Shown here: positions 39,041-47,392 of the stretch, piece after piece
Position numbering within the stretch: position 1 is the first letter of the stretch
Layout of the letters: the number at the start of each line of letters is the position of its first letter
Assembly: GCF_001426645.1 (NCBI RefSeq)
Contig: NZ_LMEX01000001.1
Span: 310,449-374,448 of the forward strand
DNA: 64,000 nt
Direction of reading: 5' to 3'
Source: Rhodanobacter sp. Root480
GTDB lineage: Bacteria > Pseudomonadota > Gammaproteobacteria > Xanthomonadales > Rhodanobacteraceae
The notes under the pieces: generated by a model
What the model was told of the DNA's origin: nothing
The model's database searches: none
What the model saw: only the letters and a program-made list of their open reading frames with translations
Position numbers and translations under genes: made by a program

Positions 39041-40240
39041 TCAGTGGATGTCGTCGGGGAGATTGGCGCGGATGACCTGTTCGGCTTCCGCGTCGGCCTT
39101 GCTCGCCATCTGCTCATAGACGGTGGTTTGCGCCACCGGCTGGTTCGCCGGCGTCGCCGCCAGCACGCGCCCATCGTCATTCGTGATATCCACCGTGACC
39201 GTGGTGGAGAGGCCGATGCGCAGCGGATGCTTGTCCAGCTCGGTGTTGTCCAGCGAGATGCGTACCGGTACGCGCTGCACCACCTTGATCCAGTTGCCGG
39301 TGGCGTTTTGCGCCGGCAACAGCGAGAACACGCTGCCGGTGCCGGCGCCCAGGCCGACCACCTTGCCGTGGAATTCCGCGTCGCTGCCGTAGGTATCCGA
39401 TTCGATCGTGGCGGGCTGGCCGATGCGGATGTGGCGCAGCTGGCTTTCCTTGAAGTTGGCCTCGATCCACAGGTTGTGCAGCGGCACCACGGTCATCAAT
39501 TGCTGCCCGGGTTGCACGCTGTTGCCAAGCTGTACGCTGCGCTGGGCCACGTAGCCGGACACCGGTGCATAGATGGCGTTGCGTTGCGCCGCCACCCAGG
39601 CGGCGCGGAAGTTGGCACGCGCCTGCATCACGGCGGGGTTTTTCGCCACGTCGGTGCCCGCGATCGCCGCGTGTGCCGCGTCCGCCTGAGCCTGGGCCGC
39701 GGTGACGGCAGCACGGGCCTGCTCCACGCCGTCGCGCAGATGCTGCACCACCTCGGGCGACTCGGCGTGCGCGGCGAGCAGGGGCAGGTGGCGTTGGAGG
39801 TCGGCTTCGGTTTTCTTCAGATCGATCCGGCGGGCCGCGAGCTGGGCGTCGGCGCCACTGGCCGAGCTGGTCTGCTGGCGCACGCCGCGCACGGCCTGCG
39901 CCAGCGCGCTGCGTGCCTGCTGCAGGCGAACTTCCGCATCGGTGCTGTCCAGCTTCACCAATACCTGGCCGGCTTCCACCCGCTGGGTGTCGTCCGCCAG
40001 GATCGCCACCACGGTGCCCGGCACCTGTGCCGATATCGCCACCTGGTTGCCGCCGACGTAGGCGTTGTCGGTTTTCACGCGGGTGGATAACACGAACAAC
40101 CACAACAAAAACCAGCCGATACCGGCCAACACGAACACGGCGCCGACGATCAGCAGAGCGCGCCGGCGTTTGCGCGGGTCGGTGGCCGCCATGCCGCTGT
40201 CGCCGGCCAGGGATGACTTGTCGGACTCAGTGGCGCTCAT
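39041..40240 (-). CDS. emrA: Membrane-fusion protein of EmrA type
   Basis: A protein of 399 residues: TM helix (about 28-50), beta-barrel/lipoyl domain (VKTDNAYVGGNQVAISAQVPG, VEAGQVLVKLDSTDAEVRL) split by a coiled-coil hairpin (about 120-190), YAPVSGYVAQRSVQLGNSVQPGQ. Links EmrB to the OMP encoded upstream, which it overlaps by 14 bp. Confidence 0.94.
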   Translation of the reverse strand: MSATESDKSSLAGDSGMAATDPRKRRRALLIVGAVFVLAGIGWFLLWLFVLSTRVKTDNAYVGGNQVAISAQVPGTVVAILADDTQRVEAGQVLVKLDSTDAEVRLQQARSALAQAVRGVRQQTSSASGADAQLAARRIDLKKTEADLQRHLPLLAAHAESPEVVQHLRDGVEQARAAVTAAQAQADAAHAAIAGTDVAKNPAVMQARANFRAAWVAAQRNAIYAPVSGYVAQRSVQLGNSVQPGQQLMTVVPLHNLWIEANFKESQLRHIRIGQPATIESDTYGSDAEFHGKVVGLGAGTGSVFSLLPAQNATGNWIKVVQRVPVRISLDNTELDKHPLRIGLSTTVTVDITNDDGRVLAATPANQPVAQTTVYEQMASKADAEAEQVIRANLPDDIH

Positions 40241-41717
40241 GATCGGCGGCTCCGGTAATGGGGGAAATGGGGGCGGTGTGCGCGGCGGCGGCGGGTGTGC
40301 CGGCACGCCGGTAACCGCCGCCCAGGGCCTTGATCAAAGCAAGGTCGTTGCTCAACGCCTGCGCCTGCAATTGCACGGCGGCATCACGCTGTTGCAGCAG
40401 CTGGGCTGTCGCGGCGAGGCTTTCACGGGCATCGCGCACGCCTTGGCGGCGACGGGCTTCGGCGTTGGCCAGCAGTTGCCGGTTGGCATCCACTTCGGAC
40501 TGCTGGGCTTGCCGCCGTGCCGCGATCTGTTCGGCGCCCAGGGCCTGCGTCGCCACTTCACGCGCGGCGGTCAGCACGGTGCTGTTGTATTGCGCCACGG
40601 CGCTGTCGAGCTGGGCTTTGCTCAAGCCGTAATTGGCCTTGAGCGAGCCGCCGTTGAAGATGGGCAGATGCAGGGCCGGCGTCAGCGCGAACGTGCGGCT
40701 TCCGGCGGTGAGCAGTTTGCCCATGTCGATGCTGGACAACCCCGCCATGGCGGTAATGCCGATATCCGGAAAGAAGGCCGCCCGCGCCGCATCGGTTTTC
40801 TTCAGCGCCGCTTCCACCTGCCATCGGCTGGCCGCGATATCCGGTCGGCGGGCAATCAGGTCGAGGCGGGCGTCGGCGGGAATGCCACGCACCACGCTGG
40901 GCAATGGGCGCGGGTGCAGTTCGGGCAGTTGCTCAGGGGCGATCCCCAGCAAGGCGGCGAGGGCCACCTTGCGGATCTGCGCCGAGCCATCGATGGCAAT
41001 GCGCATGCCGCGGATGGCGGCCACCTGCGCCTGCGCCCGCTGTGCTTCGTCGGGGAGATCCACGCCTTGCTTCACGCGCAATTGCGCGATCTGCGCCAAT
41101 TGCTGCTGGGTGGACAGCAACCGATCGATCAACTGCAGCCGCGCCTGGTCGGCCTGCCAGCCGAAGTAGGTGTCGGCGACGGCGTACTGGATCGCCAGCG
41201 CGGCGGCACTGCGTTGCGCTTCGGCGGCGTGGGCCTGGTCCAGCGCTGCTTCCACCGTGGCGCGCTTCTTGCCCCACCAGTCGAAATCGTATTGAAGCTG
41301 CAGCCCGATGTCGGCCTGGTTGTACCAGGTGAAACCCAGAAACTCGGCGGGGATCAGCCCGTGCTCGCTCATCCGCTGGCGCGATACCTGCGCATTGCCG
41401 TTGATCGACAAGCCCATCTGCGCGGCCGCCAATCGCACCGACGCCTGGGCACTCTGCACTCGGCTCTGGGCCAGGGCGATATCCGGCGACTGCTGCAGCG
41501 CGCGATCCATCAGGCCATCCAGCTGGGGATCGTCGTAGTGGCGCCACCATTGCGCCGCGGGCCAGCCGGCGCGGGCGGGTGCGTTCAGGCCGGCCAGTGG
41601 CACGTCGTCGCGCAATACGGGGTGATCCAGTTTCGCGGGCGCCCGCGCGCACGCGGCCAGCGCCAGCACGATCGTCGCGGTCAGCAATGGCCGGCCGCGG
41701 AGCAGGGCATGCTTCAT
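40227..41717 (-). CDS. Outer-membrane efflux lipoprotein (NodT/OprM type)
   Basis: A protein of 496 residues. Lipobox LALAACA; two repeats of the TolC fold, with QSPDIALAQSRVQSAQASVRLA and the family signature RPDIAASRWQVEAA. Third part of the emrAB tripartite pump; starts 10 bp after the MarR stop. The C-terminal tail (PAAAAHTAPISPITGAADHERH) is low complexity. Confidence 0.94.
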   Translation of the reverse strand: MKHALLRGRPLLTATIVLALAACARAPAKLDHPVLRDDVPLAGLNAPARAGWPAAQWWRHYDDPQLDGLMDRALQQSPDIALAQSRVQSAQASVRLAAAQMGLSINGNAQVSRQRMSEHGLIPAEFLGFTWYNQADIGLQLQYDFDWWGKKRATVEAALDQAHAAEAQRSAAALAIQYAVADTYFGWQADQARLQLIDRLLSTQQQLAQIAQLRVKQGVDLPDEAQRAQAQVAAIRGMRIAIDGSAQIRKVALAALLGIAPEQLPELHPRPLPSVVRGIPADARLDLIARRPDIAASRWQVEAALKKTDAARAAFFPDIGITAMAGLSSIDMGKLLTAGSRTFALTPALHLPIFNGGSLKANYGLSKAQLDSAVAQYNSTVLTAAREVATQALGAEQIAARRQAQQSEVDANRQLLANAEARRRQGVRDARESLAATAQLLQQRDAAVQLQAQALSNDLALIKALGGGYRRAGTPAAAAHTAPISPITGAADHERH

Positions 41718-41727
41718 CGAATGTCCT

Positions 41728-42252
41728 TCATGGATGGGAGTGCTCGCTCAACCGGTCGAGGTTGCCGGCCAGTTTGCGCAACAGGCGGTCGAGGTGGCGT
41801 TTATCGGTGGCGCTGAAGCTTTGGAACATGGTGTCGATGCGGGGAAACATCGGCGGCAGCATCTCTTTCACGAAACGCCGGCCGGCAGCGGTGATGCGGA
41901 TCACCACGCGCCGCCGATCCGCTTCGCTGGCGCCGCGCGTGATCAGGCCGCGCCTGGCCAGTGCGTTGGCGATGCGGGTCATGTTGGTGGCACCCTGGGT
42001 GGCGAATTCGCACAGCTCGCCTGGCGTGGAGCTGCCATCCGGTCGGCTGTACAGGATCATCAAGGTCAGGAATTCGCTGTGGTTGAGCTTGTACGGCTTG
42101 AGCTTGAACGCCAGCTCCTGGTCGATCCCTTCGCCCACCATGAGCAGCAACCGGCACAACCGTGCCTCGACGGCCGGCATAGTGGGGATGATCTGGCTGA
42201 CGCGGTCGATGCCTTCGTCCATCAGATCGATGCATGTTGTCAGCTTGGCCAT
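41728..42252 (-). CDS. MarR-family transcriptional regulator
   Basis: A protein of 174 residues: winged helix-turn-helix with LNHSEFLTLMILYSRPDGSSTPGELCEFATQGATNMTRIANALARRGLI as the recognition region and the DRRRVVIRITAAG wing. First gene of the efflux operon, so it probably represses the whole operon until a substrate binds. ATG 42252; 20 further codons upstream would run over the promoter. Confidence 0.92.
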   Translation of the reverse strand: MAKLTTCIDLMDEGIDRVSQIIPTMPAVEARLCRLLLMVGEGIDQELAFKLKPYKLNHSEFLTLMILYSRPDGSSTPGELCEFATQGATNMTRIANALARRGLITRGASEADRRRVVIRITAAGRRFVKEMLPPMFPRIDTMFQSFSATDKRHLDRLLRKLAGNLDRLSEHSHP

Positions 42253-42292
42253 TTCACCAGCGGATATTTCATCGGTGAAGTAAACATAGCAA
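42253..42292 (-). promoter_or_regulatory. Candidate sigma-70 promoter and operator of the MarR-efflux operon
   Basis: On the minus strand TTGCTA (42287-42292) and AAATAT (42264-42269) are separated by 17 bp. Inverted arms TTCACC (42253-42258) and GGTGAA (42274-42279) bracket the -10 region, a plausible MarR operator. Inferred by eye. Confidence 0.35.
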
Positions 42293-42321
42293 GGTGTGAC
42301 GAATTCGTGCAAACGCGCCGG

Positions 42322-43101
42322 TCAGGCGTTGCGCTGCGCCAAGCCGAACAGCCGGTGGGCATTGGCGGTGGTGGCGGCAGCGATCTCCGCCTCGGATTCG
42401 TCGCGCAGCGCGGCGATGCAGCGCAAGACGTCCGCCACCCGCGCCGGCTCGTTCCGCTGCCCGCGATGCGCCGCATCGGGTTGGTCGGGGGCGTCGCTTT
42501 CCAGCAACAGGAACTCCAGTGGCATGTGACTGACGATGCGGCGCAGGCGCTGTGCACGTTCATAGGTCACCGGGCCGCCGATGCCGAGGCAGAAGCCGAT
42601 GTCCCACAAGTGCTGCGCCTGCTGCTCGCTGCCCGAAAAGCTGTGCACCACGCCGCGCAGGCCGGCGACGCGCCGCAGGGTGAGGATCACTTCCTCCAGC
42701 GCGCCGCGCGCGTGCACGATGACCGGCAAGCCGCGTGCACGCGCGATGTCCAGCTGGCGCGCAAAGATGCGCCGCTGCAGATCGTGGTCGATACCCTCGA
42801 CATGAAAATCCAGGCCGATTTCCCCCACGGCAACGGCGTGGTGATCGTCCAGCCATGAAGACAGTGCGTCCACATGCGCGGGCGCATCCTCGCCAAGGAA
42901 CATGGGATGCAGGCCGTAGGCGGGGTGCGTCTGCGGGTAGTTGCTGCACAGGTCATGGATGTGCGGCCAGCTGGTTGTGTCGGTGGCGGGTATCAAGACG
43001 TGGGCAATACCGGCTTCGGTGGCCCGCGCCATTACCGCATCGAGATCGGATTGGAATCGTCCGTCATCCAGATGTGCGTGGCTGTCCACAATTTCGATCA
43101 T
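42322..43101 (-). CDS. tatD: TatD-family metal-dependent DNase/hydrolase
   Basis: A protein of 259 residues with a TIM-barrel fold. Metal ligands: HAH in VDSHAHLDD, Glu in VGEIGLD, His in IVHARGALEEV and VVHSFSGS, Asp in LLESDAP. Family members are 3'-5' exonucleases. Start ATG 43101, divergent from the glycine-zipper genes. Confidence 0.93.
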   Translation of the reverse strand: MIEIVDSHAHLDDGRFQSDLDAVMARATEAGIAHVLIPATDTTSWPHIHDLCSNYPQTHPAYGLHPMFLGEDAPAHVDALSSWLDDHHAVAVGEIGLDFHVEGIDHDLQRRIFARQLDIARARGLPVIVHARGALEEVILTLRRVAGLRGVVHSFSGSEQQAQHLWDIGFCLGIGGPVTYERAQRLRRIVSHMPLEFLLLESDAPDQPDAAHRGQRNEPARVADVLRCIAALRDESEAEIAAATTANAHRLFGLAQRNA

Positions 43102-43287
43102 GGTTTTATCCAGAAGGGCCCGAACTGCGAATTCGATGTGAAAATGAGGCAGGGGTGCAAGCTAGCCCCGATTCAGTTGATTCAATGTTCAATGGAAACA
43201 CGGTTATGGCGACGCATGGGCGTCCCCGGGGATCGTCGTTCAGGACAGTCGTTCGAAAACAACCGTTAAAACAGAGGAGAGGGTCTG

Positions 43288-43878
43288 ATGAAAAGTTTGA
43301 CGATCAATGCACTCACCATCGGTATGGCCGCGGCGTTGTCGCTGGGCCTGTCCGCCTGCAACCGCAATGCCGACGCGGGCACGTCCGCTGACGGCGGCAC
43401 GGCAGCCAGCGGCGCCGCGGCCCAGGCGGAGGCTGACAATTATGCGCGGGTGGTGAGCGTCGATCCGGTACGCAAGACCGTCAACAACCCCAAGCAGGTA
43501 TGCAAGGACGAAGTGATCACCCACACCACGCCACCCAAGGATGAGCACCGCATTGCGGGCACCGCGATCGGTGCCGTGGCTGGCGGCCTGCTGGGCAACC
43601 AGGTCGGTGGCGGCAAGGGCAAGACGCTGGCGACGGTGGCCGGTGCGATCGGTGGTGGTTACGCCGGTAACCGCATCCAGGCCAGTCGTCAGCACGCCAA
43701 CACCACGTCCACCGTGGAGCGGCACTGCGACACCGTCAACAACACCAGCACCAAGCTGGTGGGTTATGACGTGCGCTACGAATACAAAGGCGTTACCCGC
43801 ACTGTCCGCATGGATCACGATCCCGGCGATCGCGTGAAGGTGGAAGAAGGTGTGACGGCGGTTTCCGACGCCCGCTGA
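43288..43878 (+). CDS. Glycine-zipper lipoprotein (first of a tandem pair)
   Basis: A protein of 196 residues. Signal with lipobox LSLGLSAC; a glycine-zipper 2TM segment at about 91-135 (IAGTAIGAVAGGLLGNQVGGGKGKTLATVAGAIGGGYAGNRI, read in two blocks), then a soluble C-terminal beta domain. Strong SD GAGGAGAGGG. Envelope protein of unknown role, related to SlyB/RcnB-type outer-membrane lipoproteins. Confidence 0.85.
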   Translation: MKSLTINALTIGMAAALSLGLSACNRNADAGTSADGGTAASGAAAQAEADNYARVVSVDPVRKTVNNPKQVCKDEVITHTTPPKDEHRIAGTAIGAVAGGLLGNQVGGGKGKTLATVAGAIGGGYAGNRIQASRQHANTTSTVERHCDTVNNTSTKLVGYDVRYEYKGVTRTVRMDHDPGDRVKVEEGVTAVSDAR

Positions 43879-43928
43879 GTCGATCGATGTCATCGACCGG
43901 AAGGCTTTTTCCCTGAGGAGTGATCGAC

Positions 43929-44411
43929 ATGAATGCACTATCGAGCAAACTGGCGCTGGCAGTGGCCATGGCTGGCGGTCTCGCAATGGCTGGATGCGCC
44001 ACCCCCTACAACAACAGTGGTAACTACGGTTATCAAGGGCAGCCAACCGGACAAAGCAGAAACGCGCGCTGCAACAACTGCGGCGTGGTGCAGGAAGTGC
44101 AGCAGGTCTACACCCAGGGCAACAGCAGCGGCGGCACGCTGGGCGCCGTGATCGGTGCGGTCGCTGGCGGCGTGCTGGGCAACCAGGTCGGCAAGGGTGA
44201 TGGCCGCAAGGCGGCGACAGTGGCCGGCGCGGTAGCCGGTGGCGTTGTCGGCAACCAGGTTGGCAAGCGCAGCGGAAGTGGCGATGTGGCCTACCGCATC
44301 GTGGTTCGGCTGGACAATGGCCAGTACGCCACGGTTACGCAGCGGGAAAACCCGGACGTGCGCAACGGTGATTACGTGCAGGTACGTGGCGATCACGTTT
44401 ACCGTCTGTAA
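43929..44411 (+). CDS. Glycine-zipper lipoprotein (second of a tandem pair)
   Basis: A protein of 160 residues. Lipobox GLAMAGCA; Gln-rich linker with CNNC; glycine-zipper segment GGTLGAVIGAVAGGVLGNQV followed by a second GVVGNQVGK; C-terminal beta strands ending in DYVQVRGDHVYRL as in SlyB. ATG 43929 has SD GAGGAG. Shares the GNQVG core with the first protein. Confidence 0.87.
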   Translation: MNALSSKLALAVAMAGGLAMAGCATPYNNSGNYGYQGQPTGQSRNARCNNCGVVQEVQQVYTQGNSSGGTLGAVIGAVAGGVLGNQVGKGDGRKAATVAGAVAGGVVGNQVGKRSGSGDVAYRIVVRLDNGQYATVTQRENPDVRNGDYVQVRGDHVYRL

Positions 44412-44426
44412 TCATCCTTTGGTATG

Positions 44427-44448
44427 GACGTCCAGACGTCTGGACGTC
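44427..44448. repeat. Perfect 22-bp palindrome centred on AGACGTCT
   Basis: GACGTCC-AGACGTCT-GGACGTC reads the same on both strands. It lies between the glycine-zipper stop and the terminator. The core 8-mer matches the enterobacterial met-box; related GACGTCT/GACGGCT motifs lie at 45375-45390 and near 7330. Possible operator, transcript-end hairpin or dispersed repeat. Confidence 0.75.
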
Positions 44449-44451
44449 TGA

Positions 44452-44489
44452 AAAACAAAAGGCCCTCATTCGAGGGCCTTTTTGTTTTT
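44452..44489. terminator. Bidirectional intrinsic terminator
   Basis: AAGGCCCTC pairs with GAGGGCCTT over an ATTC loop with A-rich and T-rich flanks (TTTTTGTTTTTG), ending both the glycine-zipper gene and the convergent hydrolase gene. Confidence 0.9.
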
Positions 44490-44505
44490 GTTGCGGTTCG
44501 CAGTG

Positions 44506-44940
44506 TCAGTTGACGGCGTAAAAACGATGCTCGCCGATGGTTGTGCCTGCGCGGTTGACCGACCATGTCGGAGTGATGGCAACGGTGGCGAAATGATCGG
44601 CACGCGGCACCAGCATCTTTCGTTCGGCAACGGGCAACTGCCAGTTCTGGATCGAGCGCCCGGCGATCTGCCATGCCTTGTGGAAGGCTTCCAGATTGGT
44701 GATGTCGAACGAACCCGGGGTCGTGGTGGTGGCGAACTGGTGGGGCGCCGTGACGACCTTGCATACGGTGTCGCCCCAGCGCCCGCGTTCGCGTCGGCGC
44801 ATGGCGACTTCGGCGACCGCGAGCTGGCCGAGTGTCGGTTCGCTGCGTGCTTCCAGGTAGACCGTGGTCGCCAGGCAAGCCTGGTCCGCAACGGGTTGCG
44901 GTAACAAGCTGGTGAGCCACAACAGCATGGAAAGTTTCAT
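44506..44940 (-). CDS. Cell wall hydrolase (SleB/Hydrolase_2 type)
   Basis: A protein of 144 residues: N-terminal signal (MLLWLTSLLPQPVADQA), then the transglycosylase-like domain with the catalytic Glu in TTVYLEARSE, QLAVAEVAMRR and HQFATTTT. Such domains cleave peptidoglycan. ATG at 44940; longer upstream reading lacks support. Confidence 0.87.
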   Translation of the reverse strand: MKLSMLLWLTSLLPQPVADQACLATTVYLEARSEPTLGQLAVAEVAMRRRERGRWGDTVCKVVTAPHQFATTTTPGSFDITNLEAFHKAWQIAGRSIQNWQLPVAERKMLVPRADHFATVAITPTWSVNRAGTTIGEHRFYAVN

Positions 44941-45396
44941 GGATCTGCCTCCAACGTGCTGTACGCGCAGCCTTTCAGGCCTGACACGCCGTTGCGGTGG
45001 ACGGGCTGGCAGGCCGTTCCACCTGGATTGATCGCCAACCGGTGTATGCGGTTGAACGTTTTGCCACGGGTTTGTGGCGGGTCGAGCGGCGGGGTCATGC
45101 CGATCGGTGATTGCTGCAATGGCGCTGCGCGTGCCGTAGGGCCGTGTTGCCTGCAACTGCCAGCTGTGGCGTCAGCTGGGTATTCCATCCGGCTTTGGGC
45201 CGGGTCGCGCCGATCCGGATTCATCCGGTTCGTCGCGTACATCGGCACCCCGTTTTCCGGATGCCGCGATAATCGATCGGCGGAGCCTAGTGGCGGATTT
45301 CGCTAAAGGCAAGTGCCGCGATGTTCCGTTCAGCGTGTCCTCACATTCCGTCGACATCGTTGAAAAACACAAATAGACGTCTGGACGGCTGATGTT
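44941..45396. other. Gene-poor 456-bp spacer
   Basis: No gene I can support between the hydrolase start and the ygfZ stop. It contains the AGACGTCT-GGACGGCT motif at 45375-45390, directly downstream of ygfZ. ORFs of 60-116 codons here have no recognisable content. Confidence 0.5.
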
Positions 45397-46209
45397 TCAG
45401 GCGGGCCAGCGTTCGATGGTTGTCATTAGTAATGAGTCGTCGCCGTCGCCCAGCGTGATGTTGTCGTCGATGGCGTTATCAACGACGTCATCGCTGAGCA
45501 CAACCAGTGCTTCGATGGCGTCGCCATTGACGACGTTCAGCACGATGCCGACTTCCTGCTCGCCGCGACGCAACGTTTCGCCGGGTGCGATGGCACGCGA
45601 TGCCGTGACGCTGCAGAGATGGCGTTTGCAACCGCCACGAAAATGTAGCCGCGCCACGATTTCCTGACCGGGATAGCAGCCCTTGTCGACGGCGACGGCC
45701 TGCAGCCGTTGCAACGACAGCATCGGTGCGAGGCACTTGTTCAAGGCCTCATCGGGCAACCATGGCCAGCCAAGCTTCAACTGCACGGGTTGCCATTGCA
45801 CGTCGCCGGTCGTCGTGGATGGCACGATGCGCAAGGCGTGCGAGCCGCAGCCCAGCGATATGGTCTCGCCTTCGATATGAACATCGTGCAGCGTCTGTGC
45901 TTCGCCGGTGGCCAGGGCGGCGGCGGGTGCTTCGCGAAGCGTTACGCGTGAACGGAAGACGAAGCGGCGCAGGCCGTCGGCCATGTCCGCTGCCTTGCCG
46001 CCGCGCAACAGCAGAAGCAGTTTGCCGTCAGCGATGCGGGCGAGGTGAAAAAGGGCGCGCACGCGTCCCTGCGGATCGAGCCACGCACCGAACGCCCATC
46101 GGCCAACGGCCAGTTCATTCACCTTGCTGCTGAATTGCGCATGCGCAAATGCAACCGCATCGGGGCCTTCGATCAACAGGGTTTGGGCGTCGCGGGTATT
46201 GGATGGCAT
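45397..46209 (-). CDS. ygfZ: Folate-binding protein YgfZ (Fe-S cluster maturation)
   Basis: A protein of 270 residues of the GcvT-like fold. The signature KGCYPGQEIVAR is present, with its conserved Cys. It supports Fe-S enzymes under oxidative stress. ATG 46209 is preceded by a spacer shared divergently with the succinate dehydrogenase operon; the longer in-frame reading upstream has no SD. Confidence 0.92.
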   Translation of the reverse strand: MPSNTRDAQTLLIEGPDAVAFAHAQFSSKVNELAVGRWAFGAWLDPQGRVRALFHLARIADGKLLLLLRGGKAADMADGLRRFVFRSRVTLREAPAAALATGEAQTLHDVHIEGETISLGCGSHALRIVPSTTTGDVQWQPVQLKLGWPWLPDEALNKCLAPMLSLQRLQAVAVDKGCYPGQEIVARLHFRGGCKRHLCSVTASRAIAPGETLRRGEQEVGIVLNVVNGDAIEALVVLSDDVVDNAIDDNITLGDGDDSLLMTTIERWPA

Positions 46210-46329
46210 AGGTCGTCGATGTGTGGGCGTGCGTGGCGCGACACAAGCGTTCGCCCGCGGTGCGGGGCAGGGGGCCAGGTTGTGCTGGTTTTGCGCAAGT
46301 ATTAACCTTCGCTGGCTAACAAGACGACC

Positions 46330-46494
46330 ATGTCCGAAACCCATCCCCCAGCACCGTCCTCACCTGCATCCGCTCCGGCGGAGGCTGTCGTGCCGGCGAA
46401 ACCGGATGCGGACAAGGCCCCGCCGGAACGGCCGGCGCCGGATCCCACCCGCTACGGCGATTGGGAAAAGAACGGGCGCTGCATCGACTTCTGA
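46330..46494 (+). CDS. Succinate dehydrogenase assembly factor 4-like (DUF1674)
   Basis: A protein of 54 residues, too short for many gene callers. The proline/alanine-rich N-terminal half is poorly conserved, but the C-terminus DPTRYGDWEKNGRCIDF is the SdhAF4/DUF1674 signature. SdhAF4 binds flavinylated SdhA and protects it before SdhB joins. It sits 76 bp upstream of sdhC and starts the sdh gene group. Confidence 0.85.
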   Translation: MSETHPPAPSSPASAPAEAVVPAKPDADKAPPERPAPDPTRYGDWEKNGRCIDF

Positions 46495-46570
46495 ATTCCG
46501 CTGTGGCGTTGTCGCCGCTGGCAGCGGCGGTACGGCACGGACATCAGCGATTCCACACAGGATAGCCGCC

Positions 46571-46966
46571 ATGGCAGATATGCAACGACCGCTCTCTCCC
46601 CATATCCAGGTCTATCGATGGCAAGTGCAGATGGTCAGTTCCATCCTGCATCGCGCCACCGGCATCGCCTTGTCCGTTGGCAGCCTGGTCGTGGTGGGAG
46701 GCTTGCTGGCGCTGGCCGCCGGCGAAGAACAGTTCGGCTGCTTCAAGACCGTCGCCGGCAACCCGCTGGGGCTGGTGTTGCTGTTCGGCTGGAGCTGGTC
46801 GCTGTTCTATCACCTGTGCAACGGCATCCGTCACCTGCTGCAGGATGCGGGCGCCGGCTACGAGATCGTGCAGTTCGTGCGCTCGAGTTGGTTGTCGGCG
46901 ACGGGCAGCATCGTGTTGACCGTGCTGGTCTGGGCCTATGTGTTGATGGCCGGAGGTGCGGCATGA
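46571..46966 (+). CDS. sdhC: Succinate dehydrogenase cytochrome b556 subunit
   Basis: A protein of 131 residues with three TM helices. RPLSPHIQVYRW and VSSILHRATGIAL (Ser and Arg of the quinone site) and the haem-ligand His in YHLCNGIRHL are present. Membrane anchor with SdhD. ATGA overlap with sdhD. Confidence 0.95.
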   Translation: MADMQRPLSPHIQVYRWQVQMVSSILHRATGIALSVGSLVVVGGLLALAAGEEQFGCFKTVAGNPLGLVLLFGWSWSLFYHLCNGIRHLLQDAGAGYEIVQFVRSSWLSATGSIVLTVLVWAYVLMAGGAA

Positions 46967-47367
46967 ACGCGAAGAGTGATGTCGTGAAGGATCGCCGCCA
47001 TCCGCTGAAGGCCGCACGCGGCCTGGGTTCCGCCAAATCGGGCGTGGACCATTGGTGGGTCCAGCGTGTAACCGCCGCGGCGCTGGTGGCGCTGGGCATC
47101 TGGTTCGTGATCCTGGTACTCGGTCTGCTGCATGCCGATTACGCCGCCGCGCGCGCTGCGGTGGCGCGGCCGTGGAATGCGCTGCTGCTGATCGCGTTCG
47201 TGCTCACCATGTTCTGGCATGCGGTGCTCGGCCTGCAGGTGGTGGTGGAAGATTACGTGCACACCCGCTGGAAGGAAGTGCTGCTGCTGGTGGCGATCAA
47301 GTTTCTCGCCGTGCTCGGCGCGCTCGCCAGCGTGCTGGCCGTACTGCGCATTGCGCTGACCCCTTAA
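46963..47367 (+). CDS. sdhD: Succinate dehydrogenase hydrophobic membrane anchor subunit
   Basis: A protein of 134 residues with three TM helices. [13 protein letters not shown] at the N-terminus and [15 protein letters not shown], where the first His is the haem ligand and Asp-Tyr flank the quinone site. Start ATG 46963 with SD GGAGGTG. Confidence 0.94.
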   Translation: MNAKSDVVKDRRHPLKAARGLGSAKSGVDHWWVQRVTAAALVALGIWFVILVLGLLHADYAAARAAVARPWNALLLIAFVLTMFWHAVLGLQVVVEDYVHTRWKEVLLLVAIKFLAVLGALASVLAVLRIALTP

Positions 47368-47392
47368 GACGAATACGCGAGGCCGCCATTTC

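Noticed and set aside
44427-44448. Firm call of a MetJ operator
   Set aside because: Although the 8-mer matches the enteric met box, no met gene is adjacent and the position is at a transcript end; MetJ is not certain in this group.
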